A DNA stretch of 64,000 bases from Streptococcus thoraltensis DSM 12221 (GCF_000380145.1 NZ_KB904598.1:5035-69034); one strand, 5' to 3'; shown: positions 50,408 to 61,713, counted from the first letter of the stretch. Numbers and translations are program-made. The notes: generated from the letters alone by a model not told the origin.

Positions 50408-52285
50408 CTATTTTATGCGTCTTTTGACCTTCCAAATACTTGCTCCAAGTGCTGGGAGTGTGAGACTTATCGTCTGATCATAATCTTTCCACTTCGTTTT
50501 CACTGTTTTTTGTGGTGAATTTCCCCTAGTCCATGTTCCGCCATAAATCTCAAGTTCGGTGTTAAGCACTTCCTCATAAACACCTGCAACAGGAACTCCT
50601 ACTGTGTAATCTCGTCTTTCAACTGGCGTCATATTGAAAATACCTAGAAGAAGCTCACCTTTGTTTGTTTGTCGAGCAAAAGTGAGGACTGTTTCATCCT
50701 TGTTGTCTGCATCAATAATATCTATGCCATCGTAGGAATCATCAATCTGCCACAGGGCCCGGTGTTCTTTATAAAAACGATTTAGTTGACTGGTAAAAAA
50801 TTGCATTTTTTGATTCAGAGGATCTTCGATATTTTGCCATTCTAGTTGTTCATGTGACTTCCATTCTAAGAATTGGCCAAATTCTGAACCCATGAAAAGT
50901 AACTTCTTGCCAGGATGGAATATCTGATAGGCATAGAGGTTACGAAGTCCTGCAAATTGATTGTAGCGATCTCCCCACATCTTATGCATCATACTTTTCT
51001 TACCATGCACTACCTCATCATGCGAGAATGGCAGGATATAATTTTCCTTAAAACAATACATAAAACTAAAGGTGACTAGGTTAAAATCATTTTTCCGATA
51101 AATAGGATCTTCTTCGTAAAATCTAAGAATGTCATTCATCCATCCCATATTCCATTTGTAGTCAAATCCCAAACCACCTTCTTCAACTGGTTTGGTGATA
51201 GGAACTTGTGAGGAAGACTCTTCAGCAATCAACATCACTCCTGGATGATAGCTTTTCACAATCTTTGTCATTTTTTGCAAAAAGTTAATCCCTTCAAGAT
51301 TGCGATTATCTCCGTAAATGTTAGGTGTCCATGGGCCTTCATCAAAATCACGATAGAGCATATTGGTCACAGCATCAACACGGATACCATCAACATGGAA
51401 GTGTTCAATCCAGTAGAGAATCGAGGAAATCAAGAAGGACTGTACTTGATTTTTTCCTAAATCAAAATTCAAAGCTCCCCAGCCATAATTATGCGCTCTA
51501 TGATGCTCCTCATACTCAAAAGTTGGACTACCATCAAAATAAGCGAGTGCATCATCATTTTGCGTAAAGTGCCCTGGTACCCAATCGACGATAACACCGA
51601 TATTGTTCAAGTGGCATGCTTCAACAAAGTCTTGAAATTCTTCTGGAGTACCATAGGTATGTTCAAAAGCAAAATACCCCATTAACTGATAACCCCAGCT
51701 CTCACCCAATGGATGAGCCATTAGGGGTAAGAACTCAACATGGGTGTAGTGCATCTCTACAAGATAGGGAATTAATTCATCCTTTAAGCGTTTAAAAGTG
51801 TAACGATTTCCTGATTCATCCGTTTTCCAAGAGCCAGCATGGACTTCATAGATATTAACTGGACGGGATTTAAAACCAAAACGTTTGCGTCGTCCCAACC
51901 ACAGACTGTCTTTCCATTTTTTAGAGCTTGTTTTTTGAAGAATTGCTCCGGTACTTGGACGTTGCTCTAAATAGCGAGCAAAAGGATCAATCTTTTCAAT
52001 CAGCTGTCCGCCTCGGCGTTGCACCAAACACTTATAGATTTGTCCTTCTTTAGCATAAGGGCTAAAGCCTTCCCAAACTCCTGATTCGTGTCTCTGTAGC
52101 TGTAGCGGAAAATCATACCAGCCTGTAAAATCGCCAATAATCTGAATATTTTCAGCATTTGGTGCCCAAACTCTAAATTGGTACCCCTCTTGACCATGAG
52201 AAACTGCCTCATGCGCCCCTAAAAAATCTTGCAGATGATAATCTTCTCCTATACCAAAGGTATAAAGATGTGCATCTCTATCCAT
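50408..52285 (-). CDS. glgB: 1,4-alpha-glucan branching enzyme GlgB
   Basis: 625 residues, GH13. An N-terminal CBM48 domain ([20 protein letters not shown], about residues 38-57) is followed by the catalytic barrel. [12 protein letters not shown] holds the nucleophile Asp (near 313), MLIAEESSS the acid Glu (near 356), and [11 protein letters not shown] the transition-state His-Asp (near 420). It is the first gene of the glg set. Confidence 0.96.
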   Translation of the reverse strand: MDRDAHLYTFGIGEDYHLQDFLGAHEAVSHGQEGYQFRVWAPNAENIQIIGDFTGWYDFPLQLQRHESGVWEGFSPYAKEGQIYKCLVQRRGGQLIEKIDPFARYLEQRPSTGAILQKTSSKKWKDSLWLGRRKRFGFKSRPVNIYEVHAGSWKTDESGNRYTFKRLKDELIPYLVEMHYTHVEFLPLMAHPLGESWGYQLMGYFAFEHTYGTPEEFQDFVEACHLNNIGVIVDWVPGHFTQNDDALAYFDGSPTFEYEEHHRAHNYGWGALNFDLGKNQVQSFLISSILYWIEHFHVDGIRVDAVTNMLYRDFDEGPWTPNIYGDNRNLEGINFLQKMTKIVKSYHPGVMLIAEESSSQVPITKPVEEGGLGFDYKWNMGWMNDILRFYEEDPIYRKNDFNLVTFSFMYCFKENYILPFSHDEVVHGKKSMMHKMWGDRYNQFAGLRNLYAYQIFHPGKKLLFMGSEFGQFLEWKSHEQLEWQNIEDPLNQKMQFFTSQLNRFYKEHRALWQIDDSYDGIDIIDADNKDETVLTFARQTNKGELLLGIFNMTPVERRDYTVGVPVAGVYEEVLNTELEIYGGTWTRGNSPQKTVKTKWKDYDQTISLTLPALGASIWKVKRRIK

Positions 52286-52409
52286 AGCATCATCCTTTCT
52301 AATAAAAGTTTACAAAAATAAGAATTATCTGTCATTTCTTGATGAAACTATGCAACCACTAGTGCGCCTTGCACGACAGATGTAAGATACTGAACTTGAA
52401 ACTTGTTAA

Positions 52410-52622
52410 TATAGTCAAATGAATTAACTTTCAGACAAGGAACAGAAAAGACACGGACAGTGCTTGATACTCAATGAAAATCAAAAATAGACTAGGCGAC
52501 ACAGATAGCAGATAGAACTGTCTTCATCAAATCAAGTCAACAACGTCTGCTTTGGATTTTCGAAGAATATGAGTAGGGCAAGTCGAAAGTGACCATCTAT
52601 CACACTTAATTCAAAAGACTAT
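52410..52622. repeat. RUP-like MITE with nested BOX-like element
   Basis: Outer ends TATAGTCAAATGAATTAACTT and TTAATTCAAAAGACTAT form the clearest inverted repeats of the family. The nested element is 52467-52570 (ATACTCAATGAAAATCAAAA to GATTTTCGAAGAATAT), lying between TGCTTG and GAGTAGGGCAAGTC of the outer element. Confidence 0.65.
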
Positions 52623-52644
52623 GCGGTCTCTAAAAGAGTACAAA

Positions 52645-52673
52645 AATAACCCTTAGTTATTACTAGGGTTATT
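52645..52673 (-). terminator. Terminator at the 3' end of the pullulanase gene
   Basis: On the minus strand AATAACCCT and AGGGTTATT pair around AGTAATAACTA, followed by TTTTTG. The stop codon lies inside the stem. Confidence 0.8.
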
Positions 52674-54996
52674 GGTGTATTTCAAAGACCAAGGCACTTA
52701 AGGTTTCAAGTTTAGGGTCTTGATGTTGTAAACGCTTCATATTTGAAAATAGTATATCACATTTTTCGTCTTCTGTCATTGAAATTTTCAAATTTTTTCC
52801 ACTTGTATTCAAAATAATTCGGTATTTCTGATTACCTTCAACAAGGTAACTGATATACCCTGAAGACGGGACGGCATTTTCAATATAAACATGACGACGA
52901 ATGTCTTCAAAATTGGTCCATGAAAAGGCCTTATCTGTTGTTTTCAAGTTAATTAATTTCCGAACAAAGGTTATCGTTTCTTTATTGTAAGTCACCAAGT
53001 CCCAGTCAATCTGATTGACAGAGTCAGGCGCATTGTATGAATTCATCGCATAATGCAAATCTTGAGAGGTTAGCTCTCCATTTTCGCCAGTCGCCACACG
53101 TTTGGTTCTTAAGAACTCCTGACCTAACTGCATGAAGCACATGCCTTGCGACAAGAGATTGATGGTTGTCGCCATTTCAACTCGCTTGGTATGCGTTTTT
53201 TCATCGTCGGCTGGATGCAACGTCCACAATAAATCGTTTAAATTGTAATTATCGTGGGCTTCAACATAATTAAGCACTTGATTAGGAGCAAGATAATCAA
53301 CTAGTTCATCACTACCTAAAATGGATTTTGCGACAATATCTTCCGTCGCTGCTCCTGATACAAAACCGTGATTCAATTCACCGTAGACTTCAGCGCCCTT
53401 AACAGCGTCACGTTGGTTATCATTAAAAAATCCAATTCCAGGCATTTTATTGGCGTTGTCTTTTTTAGCCTTATCTTCTGGCATGAGGCCGACTCCCATG
53501 TCCCACCCTTCTCCATAAAGGAGAATTCTTGGATCGATTTGATCAACCATTTGACGAATAGCATTCATTGTAGCCACATCATGAATCCCCATCAAGTCAA
53601 ATCTGAACCCATCAATGTTATACTCTTCAATCCAATAACGAATGGAATCAAGCATGTACTTACGGAACATCTCTTTTTCACTGGCTGTTTCATTGCCAAC
53701 GCCAGTACCATTTTGGAAGGTACCATCGTGGTTCATTCTATAATAATAATCTGGCACTGTTAATTGAAAGGCTGAATCAACGTTCGAAAAGGTATGATTG
53801 TAAACCACATCCATGATGACACCTATTCCTGCATCATGATAGGCTTGTATCAACTGCTTTAGTTCATGAATTCGAGACAAGGGTTCATGTGGATTGCTTG
53901 CAAAACTTGCTTCTGGGACATTATAGTTCTCAGGATCATAGCCCCAATTGTAAGCATAATCACCATTTTCATCGAAGGTTTGATGGTGATCAAAAACAGG
54001 TTGCAACTGTATATATGACGTGCCTAGTTCCTTGATATAGTCAAAGCCAGTTTTATCTCCAAAACGGTTGCTTGTCCCAGTTTCAATCGCCCCTAAATAT
54101 TTTCCACGATTCTCTTCTCGAACACCTGACGATGGTGACTTTGAAAAGTCGCGAATGTGCATTTCTGTAATGACTATCTGATTAGGATTTTCAACTCTCC
54201 ACTTGGCTTCTTGACCGTGTTTGACACTAAAACCTTGAGGTGACATTAATTCAGGGGCAATAATGATAGAACGACGACCATTAGCAGTTGTTGCGGTTGA
54301 GTAAGGGTCTCTCGTATCTGAAAATGTTCGTCTACGGTAGTAAACCCGATAAGTATAGGCACGATAATTTAAGTCTTCGCTTATTGTCAACGCCCATACC
54401 CCGTGGGTATTTTCTTGATGATTTTCAGGGTTCTTAATCTCCCCACGTTTCATGGGAATAACGCGATCAACACTGGCATTTTCGGCTGTCGAATGGTATA
54501 AAATCACTTCTACCCTTTCTGCGGTAGGAGCCCAGAGGCGAAAAGCCGTTTCTTCCTTAGTGTATTTGGTTCCAAGCCACCCATCAAAACCCCATTTTTT
54601 ATCAAAGGCTGTAGCATTGATAGCCATATCAAAGCCTCGAGGTCGTCTACGACCATAGGATGAACTAGCGACAGCCGCTTGACGAGAATAGTAAAGGGTG
54701 TCATCACCATCCACAATCCAAACTTCTGTTTTTGGGGCGCCTTCTGCTTTATTAACACGATATTCTTTTGTCTTGTAGGTCCAGTTTTGATTTTTAATCA
54801 TGACGTAGACATGGCTTAGGTAATGCATGGCATCAAAATCCAAAACGGCTACCGCACCAAAACTGTCATATCGTAAAAATCTATCATCTTGTCCCCACTC
54901 GTTATCAAGCCATTTCCATAGGCTCAAATCAAAGTAATTTCCCTGACGCCTGTGATAATGAACAATCACAGTATTCTTTGTTTTATAAGTCTTCAT
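52669..54996 (-). CDS. pulA: Type I pullulanase (debranching enzyme)
   Basis: About 775 residues from ATG 54996 (MKTYKTKNTVIVHYHRRQGN), which follows GGAATTG; the longer frame runs back into the lipid kinase gene. It hydrolyses alpha-1,6 bonds. An N-terminal CBM41-like part binds glucan, then CBM48, then the GH13 barrel with the pullulanase signature YNWGYDPENYNVPE, GFRFDLMGIHD (nucleophile) and LYGEGWDMG (acid). No signal peptide, so it acts inside the cell on glycogen or imported dextrins. It overlaps the lipid kinase gene by 14 bp. Confidence 0.93.
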   Translation of the reverse strand: MKTYKTKNTVIVHYHRRQGNYFDLSLWKWLDNEWGQDDRFLRYDSFGAVAVLDFDAMHYLSHVYVMIKNQNWTYKTKEYRVNKAEGAPKTEVWIVDGDDTLYYSRQAAVASSSYGRRRPRGFDMAINATAFDKKWGFDGWLGTKYTKEETAFRLWAPTAERVEVILYHSTAENASVDRVIPMKRGEIKNPENHQENTHGVWALTISEDLNYRAYTYRVYYRRRTFSDTRDPYSTATTANGRRSIIIAPELMSPQGFSVKHGQEAKWRVENPNQIVITEMHIRDFSKSPSSGVREENRGKYLGAIETGTSNRFGDKTGFDYIKELGTSYIQLQPVFDHHQTFDENGDYAYNWGYDPENYNVPEASFASNPHEPLSRIHELKQLIQAYHDAGIGVIMDVVYNHTFSNVDSAFQLTVPDYYYRMNHDGTFQNGTGVGNETASEKEMFRKYMLDSIRYWIEEYNIDGFRFDLMGIHDVATMNAIRQMVDQIDPRILLYGEGWDMGVGLMPEDKAKKDNANKMPGIGFFNDNQRDAVKGAEVYGELNHGFVSGAATEDIVAKSILGSDELVDYLAPNQVLNYVEAHDNYNLNDLLWTLHPADDEKTHTKRVEMATTINLLSQGMCFMQLGQEFLRTKRVATGENGELTSQDLHYAMNSYNAPDSVNQIDWDLVTYNKETITFVRKLINLKTTDKAFSWTNFEDIRRHVYIENAVPSSGYISYLVEGNQKYRIILNTSGKNLKISMTEDEKCDILFSNMKRLQHQDPKLETLSALVFEIHQ

Positions 54997-56017
54997 CAAT
55001 TCCTTCCTGTTCCTCAAAATCTTCAACTTCATGGGCAAATTTCTGAGCAATAGCTTCCAAGGCTAAATCTTCTGTTTCAAGCACCATAGCATCTTCAGAA
55101 ATTTCATCAGTATTGGCAAAGAATGTGATATGATTCTTTAAATTTTTTAAAGTAATTGGTGCATCGCCACCGTATTCACCATCAAGGTTAATCATCATGC
55201 GGTTTTTACTTTGTGGTTCAATCTTGATTTCATTGGTTTTGATATATTCAATCAAGGGATGATTGATATGTTTACCACCTTGTAAAACTAAACGAATTAG
55301 GTGAACAATTTCAAAAAGGTTAGCCGTCTTAACCACAATCAAGGTAAACTTGCCATCATCCAATTTGGCATCTGGAGCAATGGTCTCAAAGCCACCAACT
55401 GAGTTGGTGATGGCGGCGAAAATCATAGAGGCTTGCCCTTCAAAGACACCGCTATCGTGTGTAATCTTAACTGGTCTATTTCGAACGCGCGGCAAGAGCT
55501 CAACCCCTTTAGACAAGTAAGCCAAGTAGCCAAACATGGTTTTCAGCTGGCTTGGCACACTATAGGTCAATTCGGTCAAGGTTCCTGCAGCTGCAATGTT
55601 AATAAAGTATTTATCTTCTTTTGCTAAGCCAATATCCATGTTGAGGGTTTGATTTTTTCCTATTAATTTGGCAGCTTCAACAGGGTTCCCACGTGGAATT
55701 TTAAGGGCACGCGCAAAGTCGTTGGTTGTCCCTGTCGGAATAATCGCCATTTTAGGACGTTTTTTTAAAGGGGCAATCCCAGAAACGACCTCATTAATGG
55801 TACCATCGCCACCTGCGGCAATCACCAAATCAAAACCTGCTTGGGCAGCCCGATTGGCTTCATCACGTGCTGAATTTGGCGCTGCTGTTGTTCTAAAAGC
55901 TGAGGTTTCATAACCAAAACCTTCCAGAATATCTAAAACTTTAGCCACATTTTTCTTCATAATTTCTTGCCCCGATGTGGGATTATAGATCAAACGAGCC
56001 CGCTTTTGCTTTGTCAT
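54983..56017 (-). CDS. dgkB: Diacylglycerol kinase family lipid kinase (DgkB/YegS type)
   Basis: 344 residues with NPTSGQ at residues 12-17, the nucleotide motif AAGGDGTINEVV near 67 and PTGTTNDFARAL near 96. DgkB recycles diacylglycerol released during lipoteichoic acid synthesis back to phosphatidate, so it links functionally to ltaS in this window. An acidic C-terminal extension (EVEDFEEQEGIDEDL) is present. It lies between ligA and the pullulanase gene. Confidence 0.9.
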   Translation of the reverse strand: MTKQKRARLIYNPTSGQEIMKKNVAKVLDILEGFGYETSAFRTTAAPNSARDEANRAAQAGFDLVIAAGGDGTINEVVSGIAPLKKRPKMAIIPTGTTNDFARALKIPRGNPVEAAKLIGKNQTLNMDIGLAKEDKYFINIAAAGTLTELTYSVPSQLKTMFGYLAYLSKGVELLPRVRNRPVKITHDSGVFEGQASMIFAAITNSVGGFETIAPDAKLDDGKFTLIVVKTANLFEIVHLIRLVLQGGKHINHPLIEYIKTNEIKIEPQSKNRMMINLDGEYGGDAPITLKNLKNHITFFANTDEISEDAMVLETEDLALEAIAQKFAHEVEDFEEQEGIDEDL

Positions 56018-56045
56018 ACTTTCTCCTATTTGCTTACTCTCAATC

Positions 56046-58013
<1,968 letters not shown>

Positions 58014-58132
58014 TTAGCATATTTACTTAGTTTTTATAAAATTAGATTCATGAAAAATGGCAAAATAGGAAAGTAGTTTTACCACTTCTTACAGAGTAGA
58101 ACAGATGGAGGACTGTGCCAAGTCAGCACAGC

Positions 58133-58162
58133 AAAAAAGCCTAGAACAGTTGCCCTAGACTT
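58133..58162 (-). terminator. Terminator of queT
   Basis: On the minus strand GTCTAGG and CCTAGAAC-type arms (GTCTAGGGCAACTGTTCTAG) pair and are followed by GCTTTTTTG, 12 nt after the queT stop. Confidence 0.7.
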
Positions 58163-58173
58163 ATGAAACACGA

Positions 58174-58683
58174 CTATTTTGTAAAATCAATTCGTTTTGA
58201 CAGGTTCTTGATAATCAATGACCCAACCAAGAGAGAAACCAACTCTCCAATACCTGATGTAAACCAGGTTAAAAAGAATGGTGCCTGTGCCACAACCTTC
58301 AACTCAAGTGCTACAGTAAACATAGATGCAGCAAAGAAGAATGAAAAGTAGAAAAAGGCTTTGTCAAATAGACCATTAAAGAGGGTTTGATTGTGGAATT
58401 TCTTAAAGAGTAAGACTCCTAAGGAAACAAAAACCAGTGTTGATCCACCACCAACGACCACGTCAATCATACCAAAGCTGTAAAAGTTAGAAATCATACA
58501 ACCAAGTGTCACTGCTATGATGTACTTTGGATGGTAAAAAGCCAAAAAGTTAAACATTTCAGAGACGCGGAACTGATAGGCTCCGTAGGAAATGGCATTG
58601 AGGGGTGGGGTAATCGTTAAAACAACGTAGAGTGCTGCAACTAGTGCGATTTGTACGTAGTCACGAACAGTAAGATTTTTCAT
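58174..58683 (-). CDS. queT: Queuosine precursor transporter QueT
   Basis: 169-residue membrane protein with about five or six helices, of the COG4708/QueT family. It is the substrate-binding S component of an energy-coupling-factor transporter that imports queuosine precursors. FRVSEMFNFLAFYHPKYI near residue 37 is the characteristic part. It is directly preceded by a preQ1-II riboswitch. Confidence 0.92.
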   Translation of the reverse strand: MKNLTVRDYVQIALVAALYVVLTITPPLNAISYGAYQFRVSEMFNFLAFYHPKYIIAVTLGCMISNFYSFGMIDVVVGGGSTLVFVSLGVLLFKKFHNQTLFNGLFDKAFFYFSFFFAASMFTVALELKVVAQAPFFLTWFTSGIGELVSLLVGSLIIKNLSKRIDFTK

Positions 58684-58686
58684 ATT

Positions 58687-58746
58687 TTCTCCTTTAGCGG
58701 TTCAACCGTTTGTAATATGCTTGGTGAAAGGGAAGTAAGCACCAAG
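58687..58746 (-). promoter_or_regulatory. preQ1-II riboswitch upstream of queT
   Basis: On the minus strand CTTGGTGCTTA...TTTCACCAAG forms the first stem, followed by CATATTACAAACGGTTGAACCG and CTAAAGGAGAA. This agrees closely with the COG4708 (preQ1-II) motif of streptococci. The ribosome site AAAGGAG lies in the pseudoknotted 3' segment, so ligand binding should block translation. Confidence 0.95.
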
Positions 58747-58827
58747 GGTTGTTTGAAACAACATTCCTAGTGTATCATAGAAGCAGCGAAAAAGATAGGA
58801 AATTTCTAAGAAAAAAGCATAAAAACC

Positions 58828-58867
58828 TTGTCAATTATCATAAGTTTTGTTAGAATGAAATGGTTAA
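58828..58867 (+). promoter_or_regulatory. rpmE2 promoter with a possible AdcR-like box
   Basis: TTGTCA (58828-58833), 17 bp, extended -10 TGT-TAGAAT (58851-58856). Directly after it, TGAAATGGTTAA (58856-58867) matches 10 of 12 positions of the inverted AdcR consensus TTAACYRGTTAA. The promoter call is good; the zinc box is tentative. Confidence 0.6.
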
Positions 58868-58912
58868 TAACTATGGCAAGAAAATTGCTATGGCAGAAAG
58901 GAAACATTAACA

Positions 58913-59173
58913 ATGAAAAAAGATATCCATCCTAATTACCGTCCAGTTGTTTTCTTAGATACAACTACTGGCTACCAATTCGTTAGCGGTTCTACAAAAG
59001 AAACTAGCGAAACTGTTGAATTTGAAGGTGCAACATACCCACTTATCCGTGTTGAAATCTCTTCTGATTCACACCCATTCTACACAGGACGCCAAAAATT
59101 CACACAAGCCGATGGCCGTGTGGACCGTTTCAACAAAAAATACGGTCTCAAAGACGCAAACGCTGCGAAATAA
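58913..59173 (+). CDS. rpmE2: Ribosomal protein L31 type B
   Basis: 86 residues starting [20 protein letters not shown], with [20 protein letters not shown] near the end. There are no cysteines, so it is the zinc-free (B type) L31. It has a good GAAAGGAAA site. The last 12 codons are duplicated at 61714-61750, showing that a mobile element inserted at this 3' end and restored the coding sequence. Confidence 0.97.
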   Translation: MKKDIHPNYRPVVFLDTTTGYQFVSGSTKETSETVEFEGATYPLIRVEISSDSHPFYTGRQKFTQADGRVDRFNKKYGLKDANAAK

Positions 59174-59174
59174 T
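59138..59174. repeat. Left attachment repeat (attL), 37 bp, inside the 3' end of rpmE2
   Basis: The 37 bp from AAATACGGTCTC to GCGAAATAAT are identical to 61714-61750. The left copy forms the true end of rpmE2. Confidence 0.85.
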
Positions 59175-59190
59175 AGTGTCGTTAATATTA

Positions 59191-59224
59191 AGTCACGTTT
59201 ACTAAGTAGACGTGACTATTTTTT
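59191..59224 (+). terminator. Terminator now serving rpmE2, probably element-borne
   Basis: AGTCACGT and ACGTGACT pair around TTACTAAGTAG, followed by ATTTTTTG. It lies inside the island, just after attL. Confidence 0.75.
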
Positions 59225-59260
59225 GTTGATTGCCACTCATTAACTACTCATAAACAGTAA

Positions 59261-59293
59261 AATATCACTTGCTAGTCAATAGCAAGTGATATT
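59261..59293. terminator. Terminator of the XRE regulator gene
   Basis: AATATCACTTGCTA and TAGCAAGTGATATT form a perfect 14-bp stem with loop GTCAA; T/A runs flank both sides. It ends directly at the XRE gene stop. Confidence 0.8.
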
Positions 59294-59295
59294 TT

Positions 59296-59625
59296 TCATT
59301 CTTCTAGTAATTCAATAATTGCCTTTATTTTTTTACTTTGCTTATCTTGTGGCAAATGAGCTAATCTATTAATAAGTATTTCTATATCATTTTTATTTGT
59401 TTGAATATTAAAATTAAAAAATTCACTATATGTTATATCTAGACACTTCAAGATACTTTCCAACGTTTCAAAACGTGGTGACATCCTATAATTTTCTAAT
59501 TTATTTATATACTTGACATCAAGTCCAGCCATTTCAGATAAAGCTTCTTGACTAATTCTTTTTTCTTTTCTAATAACTTTTACTCTATCGGCAACAAACC
59601 GAGATAATGGATATTCTTTATTCAT
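59296..59625 (-). CDS. XRE-family helix-turn-helix regulator (109 residues)
   Basis: The N-terminal HTH is ISQEALSEMAGLDVKYINKL at about residues 24-43, followed by SPRFETLESILKCLDITYSE. The C-terminal 35 residues are charged and helical (DKQSKKIKAIIELLEE). It is divergent from the membrane-protein gene at 59861, with about 235 bp between them, and probably controls it. It is AT-rich and sits in the rpmE2 island. The target operator is not proven; an inverted repeat AAATCGAATA/TATTCGATTT lies in the shared spacer. Confidence 0.8.
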   Translation of the reverse strand: MNKEYPLSRFVADRVKVIRKEKRISQEALSEMAGLDVKYINKLENYRMSPRFETLESILKCLDITYSEFFNFNIQTNKNDIEILINRLAHLPQDKQSKKIKAIIELLEE

Positions 59626-59775
59626 AGTTTCCTCTTAGACAAAGAATATCATTTAAAAATAAATAAAAATATGTTATTTTAAAGAACTTTTTAATAAATA
59701 GTGACATTAAAAGTAACTTTTTTGTTATAATAGTGTCTAACAATATATTATAAAAAATACTTCCCAAAGTATAAA

Positions 59776-59811
59776 TCGAATATGATTTGATAAACTTCTA
59801 TTCGATTTAAT
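59776..59811. promoter_or_regulatory. Inverted repeat in the divergent spacer (possible XRE operator)
   Basis: AAATCGAATA and TATTCGATTT are separated by 16 bases. The repeat lies 50-85 nt before the ATG of the membrane protein and downstream of a likely -10 (TATAAT near 59727). Operator or leader hairpin roles are both possible. Confidence 0.4.
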
Positions 59812-59860
59812 TTATAATATGTTGATTTTTATTTTATTAACTATTTTAGGAGAAAATGTT

Positions 59861-61051
59861 ATGAAGAAAGAAGATTGGATAGAGTATTATGAGACAGTTC
59901 ATGGAAAATCACCTAACGAAGACCAAATAAGGGAAGCCCAAAATTTAGGTGAATTCATCGATGAAAATGAAACTACCACCAATACAAGCTCTTTGAAAAC
60001 AGTAAATCATATTCAACAAATAAAAGGTGGTGTTATTCGAAATGATAACTTCAATGATATAGTTAACTCAATAGGCACAGATAAATATAGGATTCCTAAA
60101 ACTATCTGGTCAATTATTAAAAAAAGTTTTTCTGCTTTTTGGGCTTTTATGATCAAGCCTAACAAGAAAAATAAAATTAGTATCTGGAAATTTTTATTAT
60201 TAGGTTTCATCTTTCTTGGACTATTTGATACTATAACTTCTTATATTAATAAACCAGTTGTGGATAACTCCAATGAGAAAACTGTAGCTTTTTCATCAAA
60301 TGGTGAGTATATTGAAAATGAAGACATTGAATCTGGTAACTATTATATGGCATTAACCAAATTTTCTGGTGATGCTGATAGCCATGTAAGTGTGGAAATT
60401 AGTCATAAAAATAAACAGTTATATTGGGAATTATTAGATGAAGTAGGAACATTTTATAAAGTTTCCATTCCAAAGGATGCTACCATTGAGCTAGATGGTT
60501 ATAACAATGATTATGAAGTAACATTATTTACAAAAAATGATTATGAAAAAGTAAAAGATAACTATGTATCAATGAGTAGCAGTTCAAGCTCTACCGTTGA
60601 AGAAAGTTCTACAACTGAATCAAGCTCAGAAACTGATACTAGTTCTACAACTGAATCAAGCTCAACTAGCAGTTCAAGTGAACTAAAAACTTCAACTACT
60701 ACTTCTACAACAGACAATTCTAAAACCGAATCTTTTGATACAACTAGCTACTATAATGCTATCCAAGAGCATCTTGATAAAATAAGTGAAGAAGTAGGCT
60801 CAACAGAAATCACTTTTACTCCTAGAGATGTAGAACCAAATGTAAATATTAATCTCAGTAGTCTTGTTGCAAGTTTTTCTACCACAGAGATAAAAACTCT
60901 GGTAACAACATTAAACGAACAATTAGTTGTAGTTGCTCATGAACACGGGTTATCAAATCCAGCATTTTTCTATAATATTGAAGGAATGGAAATTGGAAAG
61001 AATAGATATATTTTAAATCCAAATGAAGTTAAATTTAAAAACTTGGATTGA
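59861..61051 (+). CDS. Single-pass membrane protein with Ser/Thr-rich linker and two-part ectodomain
   Basis: About 396 residues from ATG 59861 (MKKEDWIEYYETVHGKSPNE), which has AGGAGA nine bases upstream; an upstream in-frame ATG would add 14 hydrophobic residues and lacks a site. The cytoplasmic N-terminal domain (1-105) opens with an acidic helical motif, WIEYYETVHGKSP, seen by memory at the start of other lactic-acid-bacterial membrane proteins. One membrane helix lies at about 107-127 (WKFLLLGFIFLGLFDTI). The outside has a beta-rich domain (about 140-235), a Ser/Thr linker (about 238-295) and a C-terminal domain (about 300-396). I do not recognise a function. Confidence 0.75.
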   Translation: MKKEDWIEYYETVHGKSPNEDQIREAQNLGEFIDENETTTNTSSLKTVNHIQQIKGGVIRNDNFNDIVNSIGTDKYRIPKTIWSIIKKSFSAFWAFMIKPNKKNKISIWKFLLLGFIFLGLFDTITSYINKPVVDNSNEKTVAFSSNGEYIENEDIESGNYYMALTKFSGDADSHVSVEISHKNKQLYWELLDEVGTFYKVSIPKDATIELDGYNNDYEVTLFTKNDYEKVKDNYVSMSSSSSSTVEESSTTESSSETDTSSTTESSSTSSSSELKTSTTTSTTDNSKTESFDTTSYYNAIQEHLDKISEEVGSTEITFTPRDVEPNVNINLSSLVASFSTTEIKTLVTTLNEQLVVVAHEHGLSNPAFFYNIEGMEIGKNRYILNPNEVKFKNLD

Positions 61052-61171
61052 TAATATCTATGATTATTTGCGTGAATTAGATTAGATAATTTGCACGTAC
61101 TATTAAGCATTTGCTGTAACTTATATAGGCTATATACTAGCAATGTTTTTAATGACCAAGATTAGTAATAC

Positions 61172-61200
61172 TTGAAAAAAAAAAATCCTTAGATTATAAT
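61172..61200 (+). promoter_or_regulatory. Promoter of the third antisense RNA
   Basis: TTGAAA (61172-61177), 17 bp, TATAAT (61195-61200). Confidence 0.8.
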
Positions 61201-61206
61201 AGGAGT

Positions 61207-61328
61207 AAATAGAAAGGAGTTAGCCACTACACTAACTCCTAGCATAAATCCGTTTAAGACGGTAGCTAAGTTAATAGTTAAGAAATAACCGTCAACCAGC
61301 TAAAGTTTGAGACGGTTATTTCTTTTTG
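61207..61328 (+). ncRNA. Predicted antisense antitoxin RNA, locus 3
   Basis: It begins with a strong hairpin (GGAGTTAG...CTAACTCC), then ends at AACCGTC...GACGGTT followed by ATTTCTTTTTG. Its 3' end overlaps the 3' end of the toxin on the opposite strand. Sequence differs from loci 1 and 2 but the plan is identical. Confidence 0.65.
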
Positions 61329-61423
61329 TTGTTAAGCAAAATGAAAGCAATTACTAAAGTCAATAGAGCTATGATAAAACTACCAAAGTTCAACATTAAC
61401 TGTAAAGCTTCTGCTACAGACAA
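61316..61423 (-). CDS. Holin-like type I toxin, copy 3 (35 residues)
   Basis: Starts at TTG 61423, eight bases after AAAGGAG. The product opens MSVAEALQLMLNFGSF and continues as one hydrophobic helix to a basic end, NNKKK. This is the classic putative holin-like toxin pattern (MSVxEALxLM). An overlapping upstream frame starting MEVSTKILIERSS may act as a leader. It lies inside the rpmE2 island and may act as an addiction module. Confidence 0.75.
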   Translation of the reverse strand: MSVAEALQLMLNFGSFIIALLTLVIAFILLNNKKK

Positions 61424-61587
61424 AAGGGCTACTCCTTTCTATCAAGATTTTAGTACTTACTTCCATAAGCACCACCACCTTTCAATCGGTCGTAGCTACC
61501 GTCATAACTTATTTACTGTTTGATTATACCACAGCTATTTAAACTGAGTAAATGAAATTCTTTTATATACCGACAAGACTTATATTT

Positions 61588-61614
61588 TTGATTGCCAAAT
61601 TGATTGCCATTGAG
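61588..61614. repeat. GATTGCC direct repeats near the right end of the island
   Basis: TTGATTGCCA occurs twice, about 12 bp apart, and once near the left end (about 59226). Short direct repeats near both ends are typical of integrase arm sites; this is inference. Confidence 0.35.
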
Positions 61615-61713
61615 TCAAATTGATGATTGTTGATGACAAACATTTAACAGTGAATTTAGCTATAGAGCAACGATTGATATTTGATGAAAATTGACAATAT
61701 ACGAACGGATAAT

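Noticed and set aside
54997-55050. Longer N-terminus of the pullulanase
   Set aside because: It lies entirely inside the lipid kinase gene; ATG 54996 has a better ribosome site and a typical start.
59174-61713. Search for an integrase or excisionase inside the rpmE2 island
   Set aside because: No frame with recombinase motifs (HxxR, catalytic Tyr or Ser) was found on either strand.
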